DNA of 64,000 nt from Paracoccus liaowanqingii (GTDB lineage: Bacteria; Pseudomonadota; Alphaproteobacteria; Rhodobacterales; Rhodobacteraceae): positions 1,094,501 to 1,158,500 of the forward strand of contig NZ_CP038439.1 of the NCBI RefSeq assembly GCF_004683865.2, written 5' to 3'. The notes beneath the pieces are model-generated. The model did no database searches, was not told the DNA's origin, and was given only the letters and a program-made list of their open reading frames with translations. The translations under genes were made by a program, and so were the position numbers. Positions 28,614 through 36,896 of the stretch are shown here, one piece after another (position 1 is the first letter of the stretch; each line of letters opens with the position of its first letter).

Positions 28614-28952
28614 ATGACCTATGTCGTGACCGACAACTGCATCATGTGCAAATACACCGATTGCGTCGAGGTGTGCCCCGTGGACTGCTTCTACGAGGGC
28701 GAGAACACGCTGGTCATCCACCCGGACGAATGCATCGACTGCGGCGTCTGCGAGCCCGAATGCCCCGCCGATGCGATCCGCCCGGACACCGAGCCGGCGA
28801 TGGAGACCTGGGTCGAGTTCAATCGCAAGTACTCCGAACTCTGGCCCGTAATCACCCGCAAGAAGGACCCGCTTCCCACCGCCACCGAGATGGACGGGCA
28901 GGATGGCAAGCTGGAGAAATACTTCTCGGAAGCGCCGGGCGAGGGCGACTGA
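28614..28952 (+). CDS. fdxA: Seven-iron ferredoxin FdxA
   Basis: 112 residues. Cysteine spacing is that of 3Fe-4S plus 4Fe-4S ferredoxins: [17 protein letters not shown] near residues 9-25 and [12 protein letters not shown] near residues 40-50, followed by the long C-terminal extension of the FdxA family ([12 protein letters not shown]). It is a cytoplasmic low-potential electron carrier. It commonly sits next to carD in Alphaproteobacteria, as here. The ATG at 28614 is used; an in-frame ATG 57 nt upstream has no family support. Confidence 0.96.
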   Translation: MTYVVTDNCIMCKYTDCVEVCPVDCFYEGENTLVIHPDECIDCGVCEPECPADAIRPDTEPAMETWVEFNRKYSELWPVITRKKDPLPTATEMDGQDGKLEKYFSEAPGEGD

Positions 28953-29266
28953 TTCGCGCCGATCCGGGCGGCCGAGGACACGGGCCTTCGGCAATCCGTT
29001 GATATTGCACGTTGTGCAGTTGGTTGACCCGGTGGAAAGCGACGTCTCAGGCGGCGCTTTTTTCCGTGTCATTTTTGTGTTATGATCTTTTATGTCGCGC
29101 AGCATTCCGCAGATCAGCGGACCCGCCGTGCTGCGCCAGAAGCCTGTTGCGTTCCCTCCCTCTGCCGGGGGGAATTGCTGACCATGATCGAAAATGGACC
29201 GAGGGTGGCATTGCCCCCCTGCGGCCCTTTGTGCCCGTCTTGCGGGCGCATGTCAGAGGAAGCCAG
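28953..29266 (+). other. 314-bp spacer between fdxA and carD
   Basis: No convincing gene. It holds a weak fdxA terminator (AAAGCG at 29036-29041 and CGCTTT at 29055-29060, then T's to 29063). A -10-like TATGAT occurs at 29081-29086 without a clear -35. A small palindrome TGCAC-GTT-GTGCA is near 29006-29018. Just before carD there is a 5-bp hairpin (GCCCG/CGGGC) and an AGAGGAAG ribosome-binding site. A long untranslated carD leader is therefore likely. The carD frame is open through most of the spacer, but the extra sequence has no carD-like character. Confidence 0.5.
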
Positions 29267-29776
29267 ATGTCGAAAACCAAGAAGAACGAATTCCGCCCCG
29301 ATGATTTTGTCGTCTACCCGGCCCACGGGGTCGGTCGCATCGTGTCGATCGAGGAACAGGAGGTCGCCGGCCTGCGGCTGGAGATGTTCGTGATCTCGTT
29401 CGACAAGGACAAGATGACCCTGCGCGTGCCGACCGCCCGCGCCTCGGAGATCGGCATGCGCAGCCTGTCGACCCCCGACCTGATCGACCGCGCGCTCGAG
29501 ACGCTGAAGGGCAAGGCCCGCGTCAAGCGCGCGATGTGGTCGCGCCGGGCGCAGGAATACGAACAGAAGATCCATTCCGGCGACCTGATGTCCATCGCCG
29601 AGGTCGTGCGCGACCTGCATCGCTGCGACGACCAGCGCGAGCAGTCCTATTCCGAGCGCCAGCTCTACGAGGCCGCGCTGGACCGCCTGACCCGCGAGGT
29701 CGCCGCCGTCGGCGGTCTGGACGAGGGCGGCGCCCAGAAGCGCGTCGAAGAGGTCTTGCTGACCCGCGCCGCGTGA
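29267..29776 (+). CDS. carD: CarD family transcriptional regulator
   Basis: 169 residues. The N-terminal Tudor-like RNA polymerase interaction domain is FRPDDFVVYPAHGVGRIVSI with FVISFDKDKMTLRVP, and the C-terminal helical DNA-contact domain contains KRAMWSRRAQEYEQKIHSGD. CarD binds the RNAP beta subunit and stabilises open complexes. In alphaproteobacteria it supports promoters lacking a T at -7, including rRNA promoters. This is a stand-alone gene with its own leader and a strong terminator. Confidence 0.95.
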   Translation: MSKTKKNEFRPDDFVVYPAHGVGRIVSIEEQEVAGLRLEMFVISFDKDKMTLRVPTARASEIGMRSLSTPDLIDRALETLKGKARVKRAMWSRRAQEYEQKIHSGDLMSIAEVVRDLHRCDDQREQSYSERQLYEAALDRLTREVAAVGGLDEGGAQKRVEEVLLTRAA

Positions 29777-29798
29777 TCCGACAGCCCTGATCTGCCGC

Positions 29799-29824
29799 AA
29801 AGGGCGCCCCGGTGGCGCCCTTTT
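29799..29824 (+). terminator. Intrinsic terminator of carD
   Basis: A perfect 10-bp stem (AAAGGGCGCC at 29799-29808 with GGCGCCCTTT at 29814-29823, 5-nt loop) runs into TTTT. It lies 23 nt after the carD stop. Confidence 0.85.
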
Positions 29825-29850
29825 GCCATGCCCGGCCGGCAGGCCGAACG

Positions 29851-29879
29851 TGGACAAGGTGTCGCTGCCTGCCTATAAG
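29851..29879 (+). promoter_or_regulatory. Promoter of ppaC
   Basis: TGGACA (29851-29856), exactly 17 nt, then TATAAG (29874-29879), 41 nt before the ppaC ATG. This is among the best sigma-70 matches in the window. Confidence 0.7.
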
Positions 29880-29920
29880 GCGTCCAGCATTTTCCTTTCG
29901 CACAACATCAAGGGTGCCTC

Positions 29921-30838
29921 ATGATCAAGGTCTTCGGCCATACCTCTCCCGATACGGATTCGACCGGCTCGCCCCTCATCTGGGCGTGGTATCTGACCGA
30001 ATGCCGCAAGACCCCGGCCGAGGCGGTCCTGCAGGGCGAACCCAACACCGAAGCGCTGTGGATGCTGAACCGCTGGAACCTCGCCAAGCCGCAGATCATC
30101 GCGGACGTGACGGCGGGCGACCGCTGCGTGATCGTGGACACGAACAACCCGGCCGAGCTGCCCGCCTCGATCGATCAGGCCGAGGTGATCGAGATCATCG
30201 ACCACCACCTGCTGGCCGGCGGCATCAAGACCCGCACGCCGATCAACATCACCGTCCGCCCGCTGGCCTGCACCGCCACGATCATGCACGACCTGATCGG
30301 CGAGGACATGGCCCGCGCGCCCGAGGGCATCAAGGGCGCGATGCTGACCTGCATCCTGTCCGACACGCTGGAATTCCGCAGCCCCACCACCACGCCCCAT
30401 GACCGCGCCGTGGCCGAGAAGCTGGCCGCCGACCTGGGCGTGACCATCGGCGACTTCGCCGCCGAGATGTTCGCCGCCAAGTCCGATGTCAGCGCCTTCA
30501 GCGAGGCCGCGCTGCTGAAGATGGACAGCAAGGAATACGAGCTGGGCGGGCGTCAGCTGCGCATCTCGGTGCTGGAGACGACCTCGCCGCAGGTGATCCT
30601 GGACCGCAAGGCCGCGCTGATGGCCGCCATGCCCGGCGTCGCCGCCGAGGACGGCGCCGAGGAGGTGCTGCTGTTCGTCATCGACATCCTGCGCGAGGAG
30701 GCCACGCTGCTGATCCCCAACGACTTCGTCAAGTCCGTGGCCGAGCGCAGCTTCGCCGTCACCGTGACCGGCGACTCGGTCGTGCTGCCGGGCGTGATGA
30801 GCCGCAAGAAGCAGATCATCCCGGTGCTGGCGGTCTGA
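29921..30838 (+). CDS. ppaC: Manganese-dependent inorganic pyrophosphatase (family II)
   Basis: 305 residues, DHH superfamily. The opening FGHTSPDTDSTGSP carries the first metal ligands (His and two Asp). IVDTNN supplies another, and EIIDHHLLAGG is the DHH motif near residue 90. The C-terminal DHHA2 domain ends with SRKKQIIPVL, the substrate-binding SRKKQ motif. It hydrolyses pyrophosphate to drive biosynthesis. CBS domains found in some homologues are absent. The stop overlaps the next ATG by one base, so the HAD phosphatase is coupled. Confidence 0.95.
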   Translation: MIKVFGHTSPDTDSTGSPLIWAWYLTECRKTPAEAVLQGEPNTEALWMLNRWNLAKPQIIADVTAGDRCVIVDTNNPAELPASIDQAEVIEIIDHHLLAGGIKTRTPINITVRPLACTATIMHDLIGEDMARAPEGIKGAMLTCILSDTLEFRSPTTTPHDRAVAEKLAADLGVTIGDFAAEMFAAKSDVSAFSEAALLKMDSKEYELGGRQLRISVLETTSPQVILDRKAALMAAMPGVAAEDGAEEVLLFVIDILREEATLLIPNDFVKSVAERSFAVTVTGDSVVLPGVMSRKKQIIPVLAV

Positions 30839-31707
30839 TGTCGCGGATCATTTCGTCGCTGACCGAGATCTCGGCCGGCTATGACGCGCTGTTCTGCGAC
30901 CTCTGGGGCTGCCTGCACAACGGGCGGCAGCCCTATCCGGCCGCGGTCGCGGCGCTGCAGGCCTATCGGGCGCAAGGCGGCATCGTCTGCCTGATGACCA
31001 ACGCGCCCCGCCCCGGCCCCTATGTCGTCGCGCAGCTGGACCTGATGGGCGTGCCGCGCGATGCCTGGGATCTGGTCGTCAGCTCGGGCGACGCCGCGCA
31101 GGACGCGATGTTCGCGGGCGCGGTCGGCCGCAAGGTCTGGCATATCGGCACCGCCAAGGATGACGGCTTCTTCACCGACATCCCCGAGGCCCATGCCGGG
31201 GCCGAGCCGGTCGCCCGCGTCGATCTGGCCGAGGCCGAGGGCATCGTCGCCTCGGGCCCCTTCGACGAGGTCAGCGAGACGCCCGAGCATTACCGCGAGC
31301 GCTTCCTCGAGGCCCGCGACCGGGGGCTGCCGATGCTCTGCGCCAATCCCGACATCATCGTGGACATGGGCGAGACGCGCATCTACTGCGCAGGCGCCCT
31401 GGCCGAGTTCTACGAAAGTCTGGGCGGTCGGACGCTCTATTTCGGCAAGCCGCATGCGCCGATCTACGACCGGGCGCGGCAGCTGATGGGCCTGGGCCCG
31501 GACGCGCGCTATTTGGCGGTGGGCGACGGGATCGCCACCGACATCGCGGGGGCCGTCGCGCAGGGGATCGACTCGATCTTCGTGACCGGCGGGCTGGCGG
31601 CGGACGCCTTCGGCGCCGATATCGAGACACCGGATCTGGAGATGCTGCTGCACTGGCTGAAGGTGCAGGAGAAGGCGCCAACCTACGCGTTCGGCCGCCT
31701 GCGCTGA
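30838..31707 (+). CDS. HAD-superfamily class IIA hydrolase (NagD/TIGR01459 type)
   Basis: 289 residues. Motif I is ALFCDLWGCLHNG, where the second Asp of the usual DxD is replaced by Trp, typical of the TIGR01459 subgroup. Motif II is CLMTNAPRP, the Lys motif is YFGKPHAPIYDRA, and motif IV is YLAVGDGIATDIAGA. A class IIA cap domain lies between. The substrate is unknown, perhaps a sugar phosphate or nucleotide. It is co-transcribed with ppaC and followed by a strong hairpin terminator. Confidence 0.88.
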   Translation: MSRIISSLTEISAGYDALFCDLWGCLHNGRQPYPAAVAALQAYRAQGGIVCLMTNAPRPGPYVVAQLDLMGVPRDAWDLVVSSGDAAQDAMFAGAVGRKVWHIGTAKDDGFFTDIPEAHAGAEPVARVDLAEAEGIVASGPFDEVSETPEHYRERFLEARDRGLPMLCANPDIIVDMGETRIYCAGALAEFYESLGGRTLYFGKPHAPIYDRARQLMGLGPDARYLAVGDGIATDIAGAVAQGIDSIFVTGGLAADAFGADIETPDLEMLLHWLKVQEKAPTYAFGRLR

Positions 31708-31730
31708 GGCTGCCCTTTCCCTGATCCTCC

Positions 31731-31764
31731 CGAACGCCCGCGCCCCCCACGGCGCGGGCGTTCG
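31731..31764 (+). terminator. Hairpin terminator of the ppaC-HAD operon
   Basis: A perfect 14-bp stem (31731-31744 with 31751-31764) with loop CCCCAC lies 24 nt after the HAD gene stop. There is only a mixed TCGTC tail and no T-run, so it is assigned by stem strength and position. Confidence 0.65.
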
Positions 31765-31890
31765 TCGTCCGGGCCGCCGGAAACAGAACAGCAAGAATAT
31801 TATACCTTCGTCTCGAATTTCGGAACAATCTTGCCATAAGGCGCCCATGCTGCTATGCAGCATCGAGGCAAAGGACCGGACTTCAGGCGA

Positions 31891-32346
31891 ATGGACCCCA
31901 AGATGCTGGACAACCTTCCGCGCGGCACGATCGTCATCGAGGATCTCGAGATCGGGATGATGCGCCACCTGCAAAAGGTGGTCAGCGACCGCGACATCGA
32001 GATGTTCGCCGAGGTCTCGACCGACCGCAATCCGGTGCATCTGGACGATGCCTATGCCCGCGACACGATCTTCGAGGGACGCATCGCGCATGGGATGCTG
32101 ACGGCGGGGCTGATCTCGGCGGTGATCGGGGAACAGCTGCCCGGGCATGGCACGGTCTATCTGGGCCAGACGCTAAAGTTCATGGCCCCCGTGCGCCCCG
32201 GCGACATGGTCCGGGCCGAGGTCACGGTCGAGACGATCGACCATGCGCGGCGGCGGGTCACGCTTGCAACCCGCTGCCTCGTCGGCGATACGGTCGTTCT
32301 GAAAGGCGAGGCGGTCGTGCTGGCCCCAAGCCGCAAGTTCGACTGA
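31891..32346 (+). CDS. MaoC-family (R)-specific enoyl-CoA hydratase/dehydratase
   Basis: 151 residues from ATG 31891. A hotdog-fold hydratase domain is plain: DRNPVHLDDAYARDTIFEGR followed by IAHGMLTAGLISAVIG gives the catalytic Asp and His of the hydratase-2 motif. TVYLGQTLKFMAPVRPGD is the next conserved block. It likely hydrates trans-2-enoyl-CoA to (R)-3-hydroxyacyl-CoA; the chain length is unknown. Three in-frame ATGs exist (31855, 31891, 31903). The homology only begins after the last, so the start is uncertain by about 15 residues. Confidence 0.85.
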   Translation: MDPKMLDNLPRGTIVIEDLEIGMMRHLQKVVSDRDIEMFAEVSTDRNPVHLDDAYARDTIFEGRIAHGMLTAGLISAVIGEQLPGHGTVYLGQTLKFMAPVRPGDMVRAEVTVETIDHARRRVTLATRCLVGDTVVLKGEAVVLAPSRKFD

Positions 32347-32377
32347 CGGGGCGCATCGGCTGCCCCCTGGGGGCGCA

Positions 32378-33307
32378 GTGCAGATCCATCGCGACTGGAC
32401 GGGACTGAAGGCAGAGGCGCGTGGCGCGACGATTGCCATGGGCAATTTCGACGGGGTCCACAAGGGCCACCGCGCCGTCATCGACACGGCCCGCGAGGCC
32501 TGCGACGCACCCTTGGGCATCCTGACCTTCGAGCCCCATCCCCGCCAGTATTTCGCCCCCGACGCACCCCCCTTCCGGCTGATGAATAGCGAAGCGCGGG
32601 CCAACCGGCTGGCCCGGCTTGGCGTGCAGCAGCTCTATGAGCTGCCCTTCGGCCCGGTCCTTGCGGGGCTGACGCCCGAGGCCTTCGCCCGCGAGGTCCT
32701 GGCCGAGGGCCTGGGCATCGCGCATGTCACCGTGGGCGCCGATTTCTGCTTCGGCAAGAACCGGCGCGGCACGGCGGACACGCTGCGCGAGATGGGCCAG
32801 CGGTTCGGCTTCGGCGTGACCATCGTGCCGCTGGTCGGCGCGGCCGAAGGCGAATACAGCTCGACCGCGATCCGGGCGGCGCTGGCGCAGGGGCAGACCC
32901 ATGACGCCTGCCGCATGCTGGGCCATTGGCATCGGATCGAGGGCGAGGTCGTGCATGGCGAGAAGCGCGGGCGCGAGCTGGGCTGGCCCACCGCCAACAT
33001 GGTGATGGACGGGCTGCACCTGCCGCGCCTTGGCGTCTATGCGGTGCTGGTCGATGTGCTGACCGGCCCGGACCGGCTGTCCTGCCAGGGGGTCGCCTCG
33101 CTTGGTGTGCGGCCGATGTTCGGGCGCAACGCCCCCAATCTGGAAGTGCATCTGTTCGACTTCTCGGGCGACCTCTACGGCCAGCACCTCTCCGTGGCCC
33201 TGGTCGATTTCCTGCGCGACGAGGCCAGCTTCGACGGGCTGCCCGCGCTGATCGAGCAGATCGACCGGGATGCGCAGGACGCGCGTCGCCTGCTGGCGGG
33301 CCGCTGA
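32378..33307 (+). CDS. ribF: Bifunctional riboflavin kinase / FAD synthetase
   Basis: 309 residues from a GTG start. The N-terminal FMN adenylyltransferase domain has AMGNFDGVHKGHRAVI, GADFCFGKNRRG and EYSSTAIRAAL. The C-terminal riboflavin kinase domain has GRELGWPTANM (the PTAN metal motif), LGVYAVLV and ASLGVRPMFG, ending in LYGQHLSVALVDFLRDE. It converts riboflavin to FMN and FAD. The next gene starts 1 bp after its stop. Confidence 0.95.
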   Translation: MQIHRDWTGLKAEARGATIAMGNFDGVHKGHRAVIDTAREACDAPLGILTFEPHPRQYFAPDAPPFRLMNSEARANRLARLGVQQLYELPFGPVLAGLTPEAFAREVLAEGLGIAHVTVGADFCFGKNRRGTADTLREMGQRFGFGVTIVPLVGAAEGEYSSTAIRAALAQGQTHDACRMLGHWHRIEGEVVHGEKRGRELGWPTANMVMDGLHLPRLGVYAVLVDVLTGPDRLSCQGVASLGVRPMFGRNAPNLEVHLFDFSGDLYGQHLSVALVDFLRDEASFDGLPALIEQIDRDAQDARRLLAGR

Positions 33308-33308
33308 G

Positions 33309-33749
33309 ATGCGCGAGCGTTTCTGGGAACTGCCCCTGCCCAAGCTGGCCCGCGACGAGTGGGAGGCGCTGTGCGACGGCTGCGGCAAGTGCTGCCTGAA
33401 CAAGATCGAGTTCGAGGACACGAACGAGCTGGCCTTCACCCGCGTCGCCTGCAAGCTGCTGGACGGCGACGCTTGCCGCTGCTCCAGCTACACCAACCGC
33501 CACGATTACGTCCCCGACTGCGTGGTCCTGACACCGGGCAAGATCAAGGAGATTGCCTGGTGGCTGCCCGTCACCTGCGCCTATCGCCTGCGCCACGAGG
33601 GGCGGCCCCTCTACGACTGGCACCACCTGATCTCGGGCAGCACGGACAGCGTGCACGAGGCGGGCGTCAGCGTGCGCGGCTGGACCGTCAGCGAGCTGTC
33701 GGTGACCGAGGACGAGTGGGAGGACCACATCATCGAGGATCTGTCATGA
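33309..33749 (+). CDS. YcgN-family cysteine-cluster protein
   Basis: 146 residues. The Cys pattern is DGCGKCCLNKIEFED near residue 25, CRCSSYTNR near 56, DCVVL near 70 and TCAYRL near 85. This is the UPF0260/YcgN type CxxxCxxC-like cluster thought to bind zinc or Fe-S. The biochemical role is unknown. The N-terminus MRERFWELPLPKLARDEWEA matches the family, which fixes the start at 33309. The start codon of the threonine aldolase overlaps its stop (ATGA). Confidence 0.9.
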   Translation: MRERFWELPLPKLARDEWEALCDGCGKCCLNKIEFEDTNELAFTRVACKLLDGDACRCSSYTNRHDYVPDCVVLTPGKIKEIAWWLPVTCAYRLRHEGRPLYDWHHLISGSTDSVHEAGVSVRGWTVSELSVTEDEWEDHIIEDLS

Positions 33750-34786
33750 ATTTCGCCTCCGACAACGCCTATGCCGCGCATCCCGCCGTCATGGCCGCCC
33801 TGAACGACGCCAATTCGGGCGCGATGATGGGCTATGGCGCCGACCCGGTGACGGCCCGCGCGCAAGAGGCGATGCGCGAGGTTCTGGAGGCGCCCGAGGC
33901 GGTGGTGCGCTTCGTCTCCACCGGCACGGCGGCCAATGCGCTGGTCTGCGCGCAGCTGTCGCCGCCCTATGGTCGCATCTATTGCCATGACGACGCCCAT
34001 ATCGAGACCAGCGAATGCGCGGCGCCCGAGTTCTTCTCGCACGGGGCCAAGCTGGTGACGCTGCCGGGCACGGGCGGCAAGCTGGCGCCCGAGACGCTGG
34101 CGCGGGCCATCCATGTGGGCGCGGGCGTGGGGCTGAACGGCGGGCTGAACGCGATGGTGTCGATCACCAACGCGACCGAATGGGGCACGGTCTATACCGC
34201 CGCCGAGGTCGCGGCGCTGGCCGCCGTCGCGCAGGGGGCCGGGCTTCCCCTGCACATGGACGGCGCGCGGTTCTCCAACGCGGTGGCGGCGCTTGGCTGT
34301 TCGGCGGCGGACCTGACCTGGCGCGCGGGGGTCGATGCGCTGTGCTTCGGCGGCACCAAGAACGGCGCGATGGCCGCCGAGGCGGTGGTGTTCTTCGATC
34401 CGGCCCATGCCGAGGGCTTCGACTATCGCCGCAAGCAGGCAGGGCACGTGTTTTCCAAGAACCGCTATCTGGCGGCGCAGATGCTGGCCTTGGCGACGGA
34501 CGGGCTGTGGCTGGATCTGGCGGGTCGCGCCAATGCCCATGCGCAGGTGCTGGGCGAGGCGGTGCAGGCTGGGGGCGGTCAGCTGCTGCAGCCGGTGCAA
34601 TCGAACGCCGTCTTCGCGACGATCCGGGCCGAAACCCATGCCCGGGCGCGGGCGGCGGGGGCGCAGTACTACCTCTGGCCCGACAAGTCGGCCGAGGGGC
34701 TGGACCCGGTGCCGCTGCGCCTGGTCTGTGCCTGGGACACGCCCGAGGCGGATGTCGCGGCACTGGCCGCGATCCTGCGCGGCTAG
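33746..34786 (+). CDS. ltaE: Low-specificity threonine aldolase-like PLP enzyme
   Basis: 346 residues, beta-eliminating lyase family, fold-type I PLP. It starts NFASDNAYAAHPAVMAAL, in which the usual 'SD' of threonine aldolases is present. The N-terminal FVSTGTAANAL binds the cofactor phosphate, LPLHMDGARFSNA holds the Asp for the pyridine nitrogen, and CFGGTKNGAM carries the Schiff-base Lys. It cleaves threonine or allo-threonine to glycine and acetaldehyde. The gene ends in a 4-bp convergent overlap with pncC. Confidence 0.88.
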   Translation: MNFASDNAYAAHPAVMAALNDANSGAMMGYGADPVTARAQEAMREVLEAPEAVVRFVSTGTAANALVCAQLSPPYGRIYCHDDAHIETSECAAPEFFSHGAKLVTLPGTGGKLAPETLARAIHVGAGVGLNGGLNAMVSITNATEWGTVYTAAEVAALAAVAQGAGLPLHMDGARFSNAVAALGCSAADLTWRAGVDALCFGGTKNGAMAAEAVVFFDPAHAEGFDYRRKQAGHVFSKNRYLAAQMLALATDGLWLDLAGRANAHAQVLGEAVQAGGGQLLQPVQSNAVFATIRAETHARARAAGAQYYLWPDKSAEGLDPVPLRLVCAWDTPEADVAALAAILRG

Positions 34787-35253
34787 GCCGTCAGCGCGTC
34801 CAGCAGCAGCTGCAGCGCATGTTCGACCGTCGCCGCGCGCACGCGGTGGCGGCCGATGGGGCCGAACTCGACGGTCTGGGTGACGGTGCCGAAGGGCTGC
34901 GCGATCCCGAAGCAGACCCGCCCCTCGGGCTTGTGTTCCGATCCGCCGGGACCGGCGATGCCGGTGACCGCGACCGCGATCCCCGCATCCGAGTGGCGCA
35001 GCGCGCCCGAGGCCATCTGGGCGGCGATCTGTTCGCTGACCGCGCCGTGATCGTCCAGCGTGGCCTGCGCGATGCCCAGCATCTGGATCTTGGCGGCGTT
35101 GGAATAGGTGACGAAGCCCCGGTCGAAGGCATCCGACGATCCCGGCACCTCGGTCAGCGCGCCGGCGATCAGCCCGCCGGTGCAGCTTTCGGCGGTGGCG
35201 ATCATCACGCCCCGGGCGCGGGCGGCGTCCAGCACCTCGGCCGCGCGGGTCAC
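34783..35253 (-). CDS. pncC: Nicotinamide-nucleotide amidase (CinA C-terminal family)
   Basis: 156 residues from a GTG overlapping the pgpA stop (GTGA). It is the stand-alone CinA C-terminal domain. The conserved parts are GVMIATAESCTGGLIAG, GGFVTYSN-like DRGFVTYSNAAK, and AVTGIAGPGGSEHKPEGRVC. It deamidates NMN to nicotinic acid mononucleotide in pyridine nucleotide recycling. It is the last gene of the purL-ispDF-pgpA-pncC run. Its stop overlaps that of the convergent ltaE by 4 bp. Confidence 0.92.
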   Translation of the reverse strand: MTRAAEVLDAARARGVMIATAESCTGGLIAGALTEVPGSSDAFDRGFVTYSNAAKIQMLGIAQATLDDHGAVSEQIAAQMASGALRHSDAGIAVAVTGIAGPGGSEHKPEGRVCFGIAQPFGTVTQTVEFGPIGRHRVRAATVEHALQLLLDALTA

Positions 35254-35744
35254 AGCATCATCGGGATGTGGAAGGCCGCCGCCGCGATCATCGTGGCGAC
35301 GCCCGCGAAGAGGCCCGCCCACAGATCGTCCAGCATCACGCCCGCCGTGTCGTGGCGGCGGTCGGCGCGACCGATGACCCAGGGCTTGCGGATGTCGAAG
35401 ATCCGGAAGAAGACGAAGGCCGCGACCCAGCCCGGATAGGGGAAGGTCTCGGCCGGCAGGTCCATCATCCAGAAGCCGAAGGACGGGAACATCAGCGCCA
35501 GCCACTGGCCCGCGACCTCGTCGATGACGATCTCGCTGCGGTCGGGATCTGCCATGCCGGCGGTGTATTGCGCCACGGCCCAGAAGCCCGTCAGGATGAC
35601 CAGCCCGGTGGCCAGCGCCAGCAGGGGGAAATGCCCAATGCGGTGGATCAGAAGGCCCATCGCCACGGCCACGGCCGAGCCCCAGGTGCCCGGGGCCGGG
35701 CGCAACAGCCCCGCGCCGAACCAGATACAGAGAAGGCGCGCCAT
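35250..35744 (-). CDS. pgpA: Phosphatidylglycerophosphatase A
   Basis: 164 residues, integral inner-membrane enzyme with about three to four hydrophobic helices. Family features: FGAGLLRPAPGTWGSAVAV near the N-terminus, DRSEIVIDEVAGQWLAL (the D-E-x-x-G motif of PgpA), and FRIFDIRKPW with DRRHDTAGVMLDDLWAGL at the C-terminal side. It dephosphorylates phosphatidylglycerol phosphate to phosphatidylglycerol. It lies 6 bp after ispDF in transcription order. Confidence 0.93.
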   Translation of the reverse strand: MARLLCIWFGAGLLRPAPGTWGSAVAVAMGLLIHRIGHFPLLALATGLVILTGFWAVAQYTAGMADPDRSEIVIDEVAGQWLALMFPSFGFWMMDLPAETFPYPGWVAAFVFFRIFDIRKPWVIGRADRRHDTAGVMLDDLWAGLFAGVATMIAAAAFHIPMML

Positions 35745-35750
35745 GGGGGG

Positions 35751-36896
35751 TTATTCCTTGATGAGGGTGGCGGTGGCGATGGCCGCGATGCCCTCGCGCC
35801 GCCCGGTGAAGCCCAAGCGTTCCGAGGTGGTGGCCTTGACGCTGATGCGCGATTCTTCCAGCCCCATGATCTCGGACAGGCGATGGGCCATGGCCAGGGC
35901 GTGCGGGCCGATCTTGGGCGCCTCGCAGATCAGCGTCACGTCGGCGTTGCCGATGCGGAAGCCCTTGTCGCGGGCGAGGCTTGCGGCATGGGCCAGAAAG
36001 ATCGCGCTGTCGGCGCCCTTCCATTGCGGGTCCGAGGGCGGGAAGTGCCGCCCGATATCGCCCTGCGCCAGCGCGCCATAGATCGCGTCGGTCAGGGCGT
36101 GCATGCCGACATCGGCATCCGAATGGCCCAGAAGGCCCGCGTCATGCGGGACGCGCACCCCGCAGAGCGTCACGTGATCGCCCGACGTGAAGGCATGCAC
36201 GTCATAGCCATTGCCCAAGCGGATATCCATGTCGCGTCCCCGGATGCGTTCGGCCCGCGCGAAATCGGCGGGGTAGGTGATCTTGAGATTGTCTTCCGAG
36301 CCGGGGGTGATGGCAACCTCGATCCCGGCCAGGCGGGCAAGTTCGACATCATCGGCGGCGTCGTCCGCGTGGCGGCGATGCGCCATGGATATTTGGGCCA
36401 AGGTGAACCCCTGAGGGGTCTGCGCCCGATACAGCCCGTCGCGGGGCGCAGTGCCGGTGACCCTGCCGTCCGATCCCCGCCAGAGCGCGTCCGAGACCGG
36501 CAGGGCGGGCGCGGCGGCCTGGGCGCCCGCCTGCAGCGCGTCGATGACGCCCTGGATGACCGCATCGGGAACCAGCGGGCGGGCGCCGTCATGGATCAGG
36601 ACATGCGTGGCCTGACCCTCGAGCGCGTCCAGGCCGGCGCGGACGCTGGCGGCGCGGGTCTGAGCGCCGGTCACGATCGTGACGGGGCCGGCATAGCGCT
36701 CCATGGCCCAGGCCATGTCGTCGGGATGGACGACCAGCACGATCCGGTCGAAGCCCGCGAAGGCGGCCAGGGCATGATCCAGCACCGGGCGGCCGCCCAG
36801 AAGCCGCCACTGCTTGGGCAGCCCGCCGCCCGCGCGCGTGCCGCGCCCGGCGGCGGTGATCAGCGCGGCATAGCCCGGCGGCGCAGTGACCGTCAT
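35751..36896 (-). CDS. ispDF: Bifunctional IspD/IspF isoprenoid (MEP pathway) enzyme
   Basis: 381 residues, a fusion common in Alphaproteobacteria. IspD (about residues 1-222): [20 protein letters not shown] nucleotide loop, HDGARPLV and YRAQTPQGF. IspF (about 223-381): [13 protein letters not shown] supplies the Asp and His zinc ligands, then [17 protein letters not shown] and [17 protein letters not shown]. IspD makes CDP-methylerythritol from MEP and CTP; IspF cyclises the later CDP-ME phosphate. IspE must be encoded elsewhere. Its ATG overlaps the purL stop by 4 bp. Confidence 0.97.
   Translation of the reverse strand: MTVTAPPGYAALITAAGRGTRAGGGLPKQWRLLGGRPVLDHALAAFAGFDRIVLVVHPDDMAWAMERYAGPVTIVTGAQTRAASVRAGLDALEGQATHVLIHDGARPLVPDAVIQGVIDALQAGAQAAAPALPVSDALWRGSDGRVTGTAPRDGLYRAQTPQGFTLAQISMAHRRHADDAADDVELARLAGIEVAITPGSEDNLKITYPADFARAERIRGRDMDIRLGNGYDVHAFTSGDHVTLCGVRVPHDAGLLGHSDADVGMHALTDAIYGALAQGDIGRHFPPSDPQWKGADSAIFLAHAASLARDKGFRIGNADVTLICEAPKIGPHALAMAHRLSEIMGLEESRISVKATTSERLGFTGRREGIAAIATATLIKE

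Noticed and set aside
29012..29266. N-terminal extension of CarD
   Set aside because: The frame is open upstream, but the extra 85 residues have no CarD character. The ATG at 29267 has an AGAGGAAG ribosome-binding site and gives the normal family length.
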